DNA from: Nocardia neocaledoniensis
GTDB lineage: Bacteria > Actinomycetota > Actinomycetes > Mycobacteriales > Mycobacteriaceae
Assembly: GCF_003182135.1 (NCBI RefSeq)
Contig: NZ_QGTL01000001.1
Span: 62,001-126,000, forward strand
DNA: 64,000 bases
Reading direction: 5' to 3'
The notes under the pieces are model-generated. The model did not search any database. It saw nothing but the letters and a program-made list of their open reading frames with translations, and was not told where the DNA came from. Both the position numbers and the translations under genes were made by a program. This document shows positions 36,418 through 43,221 of this stretch, one piece after another. How positions within the stretch are numbered: position 1 is the stretch's first letter; every line of letters begins with the position of its first letter.

Positions 36418-36720
36418 CTATCCGATCGGGTGGTGCACGGTGACGAGCTTGGTGCCGTCGGGAAAGGTCGCCTCGACCTGCACGTCGTGGATCATCTCCG
36501 GCACCCCCGCCATCACGTCGTCGCGGGTGAGCACCGAGCGGCCCGAGGACATCAGCTCGGCCACGGTGCGCCCGTCCCGCGCCCCTTCGAGCACGTGGTC
36601 GGTGATCAGCGCGACCGCCTCGGGATGATTCAGCTTGAGCCCCCGCGCCTGCCTGCGGCGCGCCAGTTCGGCCGCGTAACTCAGCAGCAGCCGTTCCTGC
36701 TCGTGCGGCGACAGTCGCAT
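36418..36720 (-). CDS. ureA: urease gamma subunit
   Basis: 100 residues, the standard length. [20 protein letters not shown] at the start, [21 protein letters not shown] and [11 protein letters not shown] at the end are UreA signatures. Start ATG 36720 is backed by AGGAGAGA upstream. First gene of the ureABC operon; the 153-nt gap to the upstream esterase-like gene should contain its promoter. No nickel- or nitrogen-regulator site could be recognised. Confidence 0.96.
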   Translation of the reverse strand: MRLSPHEQERLLLSYAAELARRRQARGLKLNHPEAVALITDHVLEGARDGRTVAELMSSGRSVLTRDDVMAGVPEMIHDVQVEATFPDGTKLVTVHHPIG

Positions 36721-36873
36721 CGGGTCTCTCCTCGGCAGGTCGTGATCGGGTGAGCGACATTCTGGCACGTCGCCGTGTCACCCGCCCGCACAGTGCGCTC
36801 GGACACAGCCCCGCTGTGTCGTCGCCGCTGCCCGCGATGACCGCGCGGCCGTTCGGCCGGTGGTGCGGCACCG

Positions 36874-38169
36874 TCAGCAGACGAACTCGTCCGGCGGTGG
36901 GACCAGGTCGATCAGATACCTGGCCACCGCGTAGTCGACACAGCGGTTCCCCTGGAAGGCGACCGTGTGCTGATTGCCGCGATAGGTGAGCAGGACCGCG
37001 CCGAGCCGGCGGGCCAGGGCGATGCCCTCCTCGTGGGGCGTGGCCGGGTCGCCGGTCGTCGAGACCACCACGGTGCGCGGAAGTCCCGGGATCGACAGCG
37101 GGTGCGGTTCCAGAGTGTTGGGGACCGGCCAGAACGCACACAGATCCTTCGGCGCCGCACCGGTGCCGCGCCCGTCGTCGAGAAAGGGCGCGGCACGGCG
37201 GTAGTCGACGTCGAGCCGGGCGACGGCCTCGCGATCGTGCGTCGGGGGTCCGTCGACGCAGCGGATCGCGGCGTGGGCGTCGGACGAGCGAGGGTAGGTG
37301 CCGTCCTCGCGGCGGCCCCACGACCAGTCGGCGAGCCACAGCAGCGTGTCGCCCCGGCCCGCGCGCAGTTCGGCCAGTCCGGTGGCGAGGTCGTCCCACC
37401 CGTTCTGGTGATACAGCGAGAACAGCACCGCTTCCACCGCGTCGGAGTAGCTCAGGCCACGCGGGTCCGTCGTCGGCGCCGGGGCGGTGAGCAACGGCTC
37501 CAGCAACTCCCGCAGCGCATCGGAAGCCAGGTATTCGTCATAGCCCAAGGCGCATTCGGACCGCACCCAGGCGCAGTGTGTCGCGAAGGAATCGAAAGCA
37601 TGCTGGAACCCGGCGATCTGGGGGTCCTGTGCGGCTTCCCTGGTGCCCAGATGCGCCAGCAGGTCGGTGCCGTTGTTCCGCGCGCAGAGCTCGGCGCAGT
37701 CGCGGAACTCGGCTTCGGTGGTAGCGATTCCCGCCGGGGTGTTCGCCGAGGGCGGCAGCGCTCGCCAGGCATCGATCTCGCGCGCGGTACGACACGACAA
37801 GGCGGGCCGGGAGGCACCGATTCCGCGCGGATCGATGCCGATCCGATCGAATCGCCGCGCGATCTGTGTCGCCGTGGCCTCGTTGGCCATCCACAGCCCG
37901 GACTGCCCCGGTCCGCCGGGGAGGAACAGCACCGACCCCAGGCGGTCGCCCGTCGCCTCGGTCCGTGAGATCGCGACCTGGATGACCCGGCCGCCCGGAT
38001 CCGCGTAGTCGAGTGGGACTTCCACCCACCCGCACCGATCGCGACTACCATCGCGACCCGCCACACTCGCCACACTTGGCGAAATCCTGCCAGTCACCGT
38101 CGCCGCGCGCGCTCCGTGTGAGCCAGGACCCTGCGCCGCCGCCGGACGGACGGCGGTGACATGGTGCAC
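36874..38169 (-). CDS. TAP-like alpha/beta-hydrolase family protein lacking the nucleophile elbow
   Basis: 431 residues. The ends match tripeptidyl-aminopeptidase-type hydrolases of actinobacteria: VEVPLDYADPGG and LGSVLFLPGGPGQSG at the front, IGIDPRGIGAS, and TTGDPATPHEEG (acid) plus GNQHTVAFQGNRCVDYAV (His) at the end. But the block with the catalytic Ser (G-Y-S-Y-G-T type) that should follow the RDM-like segment is missing: LLAHLGTREAAQD (about 170-182) runs straight into PQIAGFQHAFDSF, a region normally about 50 residues further on. No G-x-S-x-G exists anywhere in the protein. The N-terminus also lacks a clear signal peptide. The frame is open throughout, so this may be an in-frame deletion derivative, inactive as a hydrolase. 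Start GTG 38169 is uncertain. Confidence 0.7.
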   Translation of the reverse strand: MHHVTAVRPAAAQGPGSHGARAATVTGRISPSVASVAGRDGSRDRCGWVEVPLDYADPGGRVIQVAISRTEATGDRLGSVLFLPGGPGQSGLWMANEATATQIARRFDRIGIDPRGIGASRPALSCRTAREIDAWRALPPSANTPAGIATTEAEFRDCAELCARNNGTDLLAHLGTREAAQDPQIAGFQHAFDSFATHCAWVRSECALGYDEYLASDALRELLEPLLTAPAPTTDPRGLSYSDAVEAVLFSLYHQNGWDDLATGLAELRAGRGDTLLWLADWSWGRREDGTYPRSSDAHAAIRCVDGPPTHDREAVARLDVDYRRAAPFLDDGRGTGAAPKDLCAFWPVPNTLEPHPLSIPGLPRTVVVSTTGDPATPHEEGIALARRLGAVLLTYRGNQHTVAFQGNRCVDYAVARYLIDLVPPPDEFVC

Positions 38170-38238
38170 GCGATCGGTCGCCTTCGCATGACCCGGCGGC
38201 CGGTCGGCTGCCGGCGAGTGGAGCTCAGCGTCGTGGAG

Positions 38239-38667
38239 TCAGGCGGCGGTGAGGTTCTGGAGGCGGACCTGGCCGCGGGCGATGGTGCGGCCGTCGGCGT
38301 CGGTGATCACGACGACCCACAGCTGCTGGCTGCGGCCGCGGTGGATGGGGGTGGCCTCGCCGGTGAGGACGCCGTCGCTGACGGCACGCAGGAAGTCGGT
38401 GTTGTTGTTGACGCCGACGACGGTGCCGCGGTCACCGAACCAGACGCTGCCGCCGACGCTGGCCAGCGTCTCGATGATGGTGCAGTAGACGCCGCCGTTC
38501 TGGATGCCCGCGGGCTGGAACAGCTGCGGGCGCACCTTCCATTCGCCGCGCACCCGGTCGGCGGTGACCTCGGTGTAGCGCAGCCCGATGAGGTCGGTGA
38601 AGGTGCCTTCGCTCATCTTGGTCATCTGCTCGGCCGTGACGTCACGCCACTGTGCGGTTTCGCTCAT
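38239..38667 (-). CDS. PaaI-family hotdog thioesterase
   Basis: 142 residues. Hotdog signature: QPAGIQNGGVYCTIIETLASVGG (N-G-G in place of the usual H-G-G before the long helix) and GVNNNTDFLRAVSDGVLTGEATPIHRGR. Such enzymes cleave acyl-CoA thioesters, often aryl or short-chain. Start ATG 38667 (MSETAQWRDV) follows CGGAACGC; an in-frame ATG at 38790 would add 41 arginine-rich residues and read through a strong hairpin, so I regard it as less likely. An IdeR-type box overlapping a leftward promoter lies 140 nt upstream, suggesting iron control. Confidence 0.85.
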   Translation of the reverse strand: MSETAQWRDVTAEQMTKMSEGTFTDLIGLRYTEVTADRVRGEWKVRPQLFQPAGIQNGGVYCTIIETLASVGGSVWFGDRGTVVGVNNNTDFLRAVSDGVLTGEATPIHRGRSQQLWVVVITDADGRTIARGQVRLQNLTAA

Positions 38668-38711
38668 GCGTTCCGGTTTACACCATCGCCGACCGACCGG
38701 TACGAGACGAT

Positions 38712-38743
38712 GCGGCGGACCCGTCCGGAGACGGGCCCGCCGC
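38712..38743 (-). terminator. strong hairpin in the leader of the thioesterase gene (terminator or attenuator)
   Basis: In the leftward RNA, GCGGCGGGCCCGUC pairs with GACGGGUCCGCCGC across a UCCG tetraloop: 14 pairs with one G-U. It lies between the predicted start of transcription near 38799 and the thioesterase ATG at 38667. No U-tract follows, so read-through or attenuation is possible. Confidence 0.55.
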
Positions 38744-38805
38744 GGCAGGAATGAGGGGGTCGACCGCAGCCCTCGGGACCACCGGCTCATCCATACGCCA
38801 CATTG

Positions 38806-38835
38806 AGCATAGGTCAGGCTTACCTAAGTGGTCAA
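38806..38835 (-). promoter_or_regulatory. IdeR/DtxR-type iron box overlapping a leftward promoter
   Basis: Box at 38809-38827, ATAGGTCAGGCTTACCTAA, agrees at 16 of 19 positions with the IdeR consensus TTAGGTTAGGCTAACCTAA. On the minus strand TTGACC (38835-38830) and TATGCT (38811-38806) are spaced by 18 nt, so repressor binding would cover the promoter. Direction points to the PaaI-type thioesterase. The box could also affect the divergent L,D-transpeptidase. Confidence 0.75.
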
Positions 38836-38984
38836 GCGTCGTGTCGCGATGGGCTTGCTCAACAGGATCGCAATACTCCATGATCACTGCTACCTCTATG
38901 TTCCGAGGCTTGTGTCGATGTTGAAAGCTCACGATCTGGGCGCACGACGGCCAGGGGTGGGCGCGGCGAGAGAGGCAAGATTTC

Positions 38985-39497
38985 GTGAGTAGTAGTCGTA
39001 TCCCCCGCTGGGCCGCGCAGGCGGCGATGTGCGCGGCCGTGGCAGGCGCGGCCGTCGCGGCGCCGGTCCAGGCCGAACCGCTGTGGCCCGGCGGCCCCGA
39101 TGTTCCCGGCGTCCCCGCCATCATCCCGGCGCCGGAGCCGGAGCCGGTCGTCGCACCGTGCAGCGAGAAGGCCAGGGCCTGCCTGCAGCTGTCGACCAAC
39201 AACGCCTGGCTGATGGACAACGGCAAGGTGACCTTCGGGCCGACCCCGATGTCGCACGGCCGTCCCGGTTACGAGACCCCGCCCGGCGTCTTCAAGGTGG
39301 CGTTCAAGAAGCCGTTCCACTGGAGCACCCTGCACAACGCCCCGATGGAGTACGCCGTGTTCTTCAACGGCGACATCGCTTATCACATCGGGCCCACCGA
39401 GGAGCAGTCGCACGGCTGCATCCGGCTGACGCCCGAGGGCGCCAAGGCCCACTACGACTGGCTGGAGCCGGGCGACATCGTCGAAGTGGTTCCGTGA
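38985..39497 (+). CDS. secreted L,D-transpeptidase (YkuD domain)
   Basis: 170 residues. Signal peptide of about 30 residues, cleavage after VQA (VQA-EP). A short Pro-rich linker leads into a YkuD catalytic domain with His 134 and the S142-H-G-C145-I-R signature (YHIGPTEEQSHGCIRL). Such enzymes make 3-3 peptidoglycan cross-links or attach proteins to peptidoglycan. At this size it lacks the Ig-like domains of mycobacterial LdtMt2, resembling short single-domain relatives. GTG start with GAGGCAAG 7 nt upstream. Its 3' end overlaps the convergent MerR gene by 46 nt. Confidence 0.9.
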   Translation: MSSSRIPRWAAQAAMCAAVAGAAVAAPVQAEPLWPGGPDVPGVPAIIPAPEPEPVVAPCSEKARACLQLSTNNAWLMDNGKVTFGPTPMSHGRPGYETPPGVFKVAFKKPFHWSTLHNAPMEYAVFFNGDIAYHIGPTEEQSHGCIRLTPEGAKAHYDWLEPGDIVEVVP

Positions 39498-40435
39498 GTT
39501 CGCCACGGTGAGTCAGGGGAGGCCGGATCATCGGCCTCCCCTTCGCTTTTCGCCGACACGGTGAGCGCGTCGAACAGCCACAGGTGCGCGGCGCCGGAGG
39601 TCACGGCGTCGCCGGCGATGGTCGCGGTGAGCCGCCAGTAACGCCGCGCGGGCTCGACTCCCCCGGCGTCGGCCAGGAGCTGCCGACGAAAGGACGGGGT
39701 GTCGGCGCGATCGCGCGCCGCGGCGTGGACCTCGACGTAGCGATCGAGCGCGGGTCCCGGCGCGGGCGCGCGACCGGCGGCCACCAGCGGCGCCGCGACG
39801 AGGCACGCGTCGGCCACGTCGAGGAGCAGGCGGCGGTGGTCACGGACGCCGGGGGTGCCGCGATGCCGGATGGTGGCGGACATGGCCGGTCCGAAGTACG
39901 GATCTGCCACGGCGGCAACGAGTTCCGCGTAGGCGAGCACCTTCTCGGGGTCGGCGTCGGCGGCCGGTTCCGGGACGTTCATGTCGACGAAATCGTCGAT
40001 CACCTCCGACGGCAGCGGGGCGAGCAGACGGCGCCAGAAGATCGCGAGCGCCGTCCGGGCCACCGTCGGATCCGCCACGGCGGCGAGACGATTCAGCTGC
40101 TCCGGGGCGCCCTCTTCGACGGCACGCAGCAGGGAACGGCGCCGCGCCAGCGCGTCCAGCTCCAGATCGAGCGCGGCCCGCTCGGCCGCGACGACCTCCG
40201 CGACCGAGCGGGCGCCCGCCAGCACGTCGCCGATGGCCGCCAGACCGATGCCGAAGGACCGCAGCCGCCGCAGCAACAGGAGCCGGTCCACCGCGGCCGG
40301 ATCGAAGACCCGATGCCCGGCGGAGGTGCGGCCGACATCGAGCAGGCCTTCGTCGCAATAGAACCGGATCGTGCGCACCGCGACGCCCGTGCGCGCGGCG
40401 AGCTCGCCGATCGTCCATCGTGTGCTGTCGGTCAC
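39452..40435 (-). CDS. MerR-family regulator with long C-terminal effector region
   Basis: 327 residues. N-terminal MerR winged helix (WTIGELAARTGVAVRTIRFYCDEGLLD, then AGHRVFDPAAVDRLLLLRRLRSFGIGLAAIGDVL), a dimerisation helix (about 95-115), and a roughly 200-residue helical C-terminal part of unknown ligand specificity. Start: GTG 40435, 9 nt after GGAGGTG; the in-frame GTG at 40453 would place the ribosome site inside the gene. It is divergent from the DinB-like gene at 40504 across a palindrome, the classic MerR target layout. The 3' end overlaps the L,D-transpeptidase gene. Confidence 0.87.
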   Translation of the reverse strand: MTDSTRWTIGELAARTGVAVRTIRFYCDEGLLDVGRTSAGHRVFDPAAVDRLLLLRRLRSFGIGLAAIGDVLAGARSVAEVVAAERAALDLELDALARRRSLLRAVEEGAPEQLNRLAAVADPTVARTALAIFWRRLLAPLPSEVIDDFVDMNVPEPAADADPEKVLAYAELVAAVADPYFGPAMSATIRHRGTPGVRDHRRLLLDVADACLVAAPLVAAGRAPAPGPALDRYVEVHAAARDRADTPSFRRQLLADAGGVEPARRYWRLTATIAGDAVTSGAAHLWLFDALTVSAKSEGEADDPASPDSPWRTHGTTSTMSPGSSQS

Positions 40436-40447
40436 AGTCGCTGGCAC

Positions 40448-40463
40448 CTCCACCTCGGTGGAG
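40448..40463. promoter_or_regulatory. palindromic candidate operator for the divergent MerR regulator
   Basis: CTCCACC-TC-GGTGGAG, perfect 7-bp arms with a 2-nt centre, in the 68-nt gap between merR-like and DinB-like genes. TACGGT/TACCCA lie just to the right as possible -10 elements. Site overlaps the ribosome site of the regulator, so autoregulation is plausible. Confidence 0.6.
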
Positions 40464-40503
40464 TTCCTACGGTACCCACGACGACCACGTGAAGGAGACC
40501 ACG

Positions 40504-41109
40504 ATGACCGAACAGCACGTCACCGCCGACCGCGTCTGGCGGGCGGTGGCCGAGGAACGGACCACCCTCGCCGACCTGCTCGCCGACCTGCCGGAATCGG
40601 CCTGGGACACCGCCTCGCTCTGTGACGGCTGGCGGGTACGGGATGTGGTGGCGCACCTGGTGATCGCCACCAGGGTGACCCTGGGATCGCTGCTGCTCGA
40701 GCTGCTCCGCGCCAGGGGGAACACCGATCGGCTCATCCACGACACCGCGGTCCGGCTCGCCGACCGGACACCGACCGCCGACCTGCTGGCCGAGCTGCGG
40801 TCGACCATCGACTCGCGGGCGATCCCGATCGGCACCACCCCGACCGACCGGCTCATGGACCTGCTGGTGCACGGCCAGGACATCGCGGTTCCCCTCGGCC
40901 TCGACCGGGTGATGCCGGTCGAGGCGGCGCAGTGGTCGCTGGAACGGGTGTGGACGATGGGCGCGCCGTTCCACGCGCGGCGCCGCCTGGCCGGCTACGC
41001 GCTCACCGCGATCGACACCGGCTGGACCGCGGGGTCCGGGTCACCCGTCATTGGGACCGCCGCGGAACTGCTGATGATCGTCACCGGCCGGGAGCCGTTG
41101 CGGCCCTGA
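40504..41109 (+). CDS. maleylpyruvate isomerase/DinB-type mycothiol-dependent protein
   Basis: 201 residues with the N-terminal four-helix DinB/MDMPI domain: ERTTLADLLADLPESAWDTASLCDGWRVRDVVAHLV, where the W-x-V-x-D-x-x-A-H motif provides the first metal ligand, and VHGQDIAVPLG provides the others (H-x-x-D). Known members use mycothiol as cofactor, or are of unknown function. AAGGAG is 6 nt before the ATG. Likely induced by the adjacent MerR regulator, perhaps in detoxification. Confidence 0.85.
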   Translation: MTEQHVTADRVWRAVAEERTTLADLLADLPESAWDTASLCDGWRVRDVVAHLVIATRVTLGSLLLELLRARGNTDRLIHDTAVRLADRTPTADLLAELRSTIDSRAIPIGTTPTDRLMDLLVHGQDIAVPLGLDRVMPVEAAQWSLERVWTMGAPFHARRRLAGYALTAIDTGWTAGSGSPVIGTAAELLMIVTGREPLRP

Positions 41110-41272
41110 GCATTCCGTGCCGATCGTGCTGCGACCCCTGCGCTGCCTCGTGCGAAGCCACGCTCGTCGTCGCCGCGGCGCGCCTGACAGCCAAACCCAG
41201 CGGAGCGGCGCCGCGACGACCGAACTCCGCTGCGGCGGTCGAACCACCGGAGGGTGGGTGCCGCCCGGTTCG

Positions 41273-42157
41273 TCAGGCCGACCGGGACGGCCGGGCGAAC
41301 TGGTCGATCAATGCGGCGTAACTCTCGCCCTCCTGCCCCGCCGCGACCGCGCGGTCCACCAGTGCGGCGAAGACCCTGGGGAGTTCGGCGTTCACACCGA
41401 GCCGCTCACTCTCCTCGACGAGATGGGCGAGGCCGCCCGCGTGAGTGGCCAGGGTCGCGTCGTCGGGCGGGAACTTCCTGCTGTCGACCTGCTCGGCGTA
41501 GCCGTCCAGCCAGCCCGCGGTCCCCTGCGCCATGAGCGTCGCGAACGGCGTGAACACCGACGCGTCGACTCCGGCGGTGCGCAGCAGCGCGACGCCCTGC
41601 AGCCAGCCGTTCAGCACACTCCACATCATGCTCAACCCCGCGACGTCGTACAGCGCCGAAAGCCCTTGGTCCGCACCGAGATACGTCGCGGTACCGAGCG
41701 CGTCGAGCAGAGCGCGGTGGGTGTCGAAGGCGGCCTGTGGCCCACTCACCAGGATCACCGCTTCGGGGGTGCCGATGACCGGAGGCACCGCCATGATCGC
41801 GCCGTCGAGATAGACCGCTCCGGGTCGCTCGACCCAGCGGGCGGTGTCGCGGGCCTGCGCCGAGTCGCCCGAGGTGAGGTTCACCAGGACACGACCGTCG
41901 AGGGCGCCGGGGTCGAGCACCTGCCGCAACGCGGTGTAGTCGGAGACGCACGCGAGCGTCACCGGACTCGCCGTGACCGCCGCGTCGGCCGAGTCGGCGA
42001 GCAGCGCTCCCCGGGACACCAGATCGGCCGCCTTGCCGGGAGTTCGGTTCCACACGGTGACCCGATGACCGGCCGCCAGCAGGGCGTCGGCCAGCGCGCC
42101 GCCCATGAGCCCCAGGCCGATCACCGTCACATCAGAATTCGTCGAAGAAGAGGACAT
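41273..42157 (-). CDS. NAD(P)-dependent imine-reductase/6-phosphogluconate-dehydrogenase-like oxidoreductase
   Basis: 294 residues. N-terminal Rossmann domain (VTVIGLGLMGGALADALLAAGH; GxGxMG) with VWNRTPGKA after beta-2, pointing to NADPH; C-terminal helical dimer domain typical of imine reductases and beta-hydroxyacid dehydrogenases. The usual catalytic Lys of hydroxyacid dehydrogenases (GxxGxGxxxKxxxN) is not present, in keeping with the imine-reductase group. I start at ATG 42157, which lies just 7 nt below a -10 element and would be leaderless; GTG 42178 is an alternative. Divergent from and probably controlled by the MerR gene at 42205. Confidence 0.82.
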   Translation of the reverse strand: MSSSSTNSDVTVIGLGLMGGALADALLAAGHRVTVWNRTPGKAADLVSRGALLADSADAAVTASPVTLACVSDYTALRQVLDPGALDGRVLVNLTSGDSAQARDTARWVERPGAVYLDGAIMAVPPVIGTPEAVILVSGPQAAFDTHRALLDALGTATYLGADQGLSALYDVAGLSMMWSVLNGWLQGVALLRTAGVDASVFTPFATLMAQGTAGWLDGYAEQVDSRKFPPDDATLATHAGGLAHLVEESERLGVNAELPRVFAALVDRAVAAGQEGESYAALIDQFARPSRSA

Positions 42158-42163
42158 GGCAGC

Positions 42164-42195
42164 ATCATCAACGTTCACACCGGTATGAAGGTCAA
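42164..42195 (-). promoter_or_regulatory. MerR-type promoter with dyad operator between imine reductase and MerR genes
   Basis: Minus-strand -35 TTGACC (42195-42190), then a dyad TTCATACCGGTGTGAA at 42189-42174 (two mismatched positions), then GATGAT (42169-42164) at a 20-nt spacing. The long spacer filled with a dyad is the hallmark of promoters untwisted by MerR activators. Transcription would start at about 42157, the ATG of the reductase. Confidence 0.7.
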
Positions 42196-42204
42196 GGAGA
42201 AACC

Positions 42205-42606
42205 GTGCGCATCGGCGAACTGAGCCGGCTGAGCGGGGTCAAGGCGCACCAGCTGCGGTACTACGAAGCACAGGGCCTGCTGGAACCGCACCGCACCACC
42301 GCCGGGTACCGGGTCTACGACCAGGCCGATGTCGTCAAGGTGCGGCAGATCCGCCATCTCCTCGACGCCGGACTGTCCACCGACGACATCGCCTACCTGC
42401 TCCCCTGCGCGATCGGGGAGGCACCCGAACTCCTCGGCTGCCCCGAGCTGCTGACGGCCATGCGAACCCGCTTGCGGCGCCTGGACGATCAGCTCGAGAC
42501 ACTGTCGCGGTCTCGAGAAGCACTGGCGCACTACATCAATGAAGCCGCTCGCATCGGCGGCGAGACCTACGGCCCCTTCGGCCCGACCGCGCCGATACCG
42601 GCCTGA
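42205..42606 (+). CDS. MerR-family transcriptional regulator
   Basis: 133 residues, a compact MerR: winged helix RIGELSRLSGVKAHQLRYYEAQGLLEP, GYRVYDQADVVKVRQIRHLLDAGLSTDDIAYLL, then a coiled-coil dimerisation helix (about 80-115) and a short tail. Two cysteines (LLPCAIGE, LLGCPEL) lie near the end of the DNA-binding half and start of the coiled coil. GTG start with AAGGAG upstream. Its likely target is the divergent imine-reductase-like gene. Confidence 0.9.
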   Translation: MRIGELSRLSGVKAHQLRYYEAQGLLEPHRTTAGYRVYDQADVVKVRQIRHLLDAGLSTDDIAYLLPCAIGEAPELLGCPELLTAMRTRLRRLDDQLETLSRSREALAHYINEAARIGGETYGPFGPTAPIPA

Positions 42607-42640
42607 CCCGCGCAGCAACCTCCAGGGGCATTGACATTCC

Positions 42641-42668
42641 CGACGGCGAACGCGAGCGTTCGCCGTCG
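42641..42668 (+). terminator. hairpin terminator after MerR gene
   Basis: CGACGGCGAACGC and GCGTTCGCCGTCG form a perfect 13-bp stem with a very tight centre (GA; effective loop CGAG). It follows the MerR stop by about 35 nt. No T-run follows, as usual in this group. Confidence 0.6.
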
Positions 42669-42789
42669 CGCTGACGCGACTGGACATCCGTACAGGTCAC
42701 GGCGCGCTCCGTTGTGACGAACACCAACACCGGCTGGTACTTCCACCGGGAAGGATGCCGGACCGAATTGCGCCGATCGGGCGATTTCC

Positions 42790-42818
42790 TTGCCGGGGGA
42801 AATGAGCGGGGCTACGTT
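42790..42818 (+). promoter_or_regulatory. promoter of peptide cassette 1
   Basis: TTGCCG (42790-42795), 17-nt spacer, TACGTT (42813-42818), followed by ACCCACATCACA. The same element, TTGCCA-17/18-TACGTT or TATGTT then ACCGGCATCACA-like sequence, recurs before cassettes 2 and 3, so the promoter was duplicated along with the genes. Confidence 0.75.
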
Positions 42819-42915
42819 ACCCACATCACAACAGAGATCTGATTGTGATCCGCACCGCGGCCGATGAATTCTCTTTTCCGGCCGGGTGTTCATCAATCAT
42901 GCAAGGAGATTCACC

Positions 42916-43029
42916 ATGGGTTCGCTGACCGAGATAATGATGGCCGCTATCGCGGGCTTGGGTTCCGCGGTCGAGGGTGACGGCCTGCTGGCAGTCTTCC
43001 TCGGCTCGGTCGAGGCTTTCTTCCCGTAA
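42916..43029 (+). CDS. small amphipathic peptide, type A, copy 1 (PorH/PorA-like, putative)
   Basis: 37 residues: begins MGSLTEIMMAAIAGLGS and ends FLGSVEAFFP. Strong AAGGAG 7 nt before the ATG. No signal peptide, no Lys, Arg, Cys or Trp; four acidic residues (Glu 6, 20, 33, Asp 22). Helical-wheel reading of both halves gives hydrophobic helices with a break at the conserved Gly-Asp (21-22). Invariant among the three type A peptides: G2, S3, E6, G14, S17, G21, D22, L24, F28-L-G-S31, E33 and the F-F-P end. Size, acidity and lack of signal resemble corynebacterial PorH/PorA, which are O-mycoloylated on Ser; S3, S17 and S31 would be candidates here. Coding status rests on ribosome site plus three conserved copies. 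Confidence 0.75.
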   Translation: MGSLTEIMMAAIAGLGSAVEGDGLLAVFLGSVEAFFP

Positions 43030-43104
43030 ATCGCCTCACCCACCACGGACACCCTTCGAACTCGTCGATGAGTTCGAGGCCACTCACCCCCCAGGAGCAA
43101 GCAC

Positions 43105-43221
43105 ATGGGATCTCTCTACGAATTGATGCAGACCGGCGCGAGCAGCCTCAGCGAGGCCGTCCTGCCTTTCATTCAGGCGCTCATCACGGTCAGCGGCGGA
43201 ACGCCGACGCCGGGTAAGTAA
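43105..43221 (+). CDS. small amphipathic peptide, type B, copy 1 (PorA/PorH-like, putative)
   Basis: 38 residues: begins MGSLYELMQTGASSLSEA, ends SGGTPTPGK. CAGGAGC lies 6 nt before the ATG. No signal peptide. The first 30 residues can form an amphipathic helix with a central Pro 21; the tail is Gly/Thr/Pro-rich. Invariant among type B copies: G2-S-L-Y-E6, T10, G11, S14, L15, L20-P-F22, Q24-A-L-I27 and S30-G-G-T-P34. It shares only the MGSL/F..E start with type A, so the two may be ancient paralogues forming a hetero-oligomer. 75 nt downstream of A1 with no promoter between, so co-transcribed. Confidence 0.75.
   Translation: MGSLYELMQTGASSLSEAVLPFIQALITVSGGTPTPGK

Larger units (their letters stand above)
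38668..38984. other. 317-nt intergenic region with iron box, leftward promoter and hairpin
   Basis: Gap between the divergent thioesterase and L,D-transpeptidase genes. It holds a leftward promoter, an overlapping IdeR-type box and, in the leftward leader, a strong hairpin (listed separately). On the right side I see no convincing second promoter. A 47-codon open frame at 38849-38992 overlaps the transpeptidase start and has no ribosome site; I do not call it. Confidence 0.6.
42607..42915. other. 309-nt gap carrying a terminator and promoter 1 of the peptide cassettes
   Basis: No gene. It holds the hairpin at 42641-42668 after the MerR gene and the first cassette promoter at 42790-42818 with a leader of about 90 nt before the first small gene. 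Both are listed separately. Confidence 0.7.

Noticed and set aside
38668..38790. 41-residue N-terminal extension of the PaaI-type thioesterase from ATG 38790
   Set aside because: Arg/Pro-rich, reads through a 14-bp hairpin, and the family normally begins near MSETAQWRDV. Kept only as a note.
38849..38992. 47-codon open frame upstream of the L,D-transpeptidase
   Set aside because: No ribosome site, low-complexity basic end, and it overlaps the well-supported GTG start of the transpeptidase.
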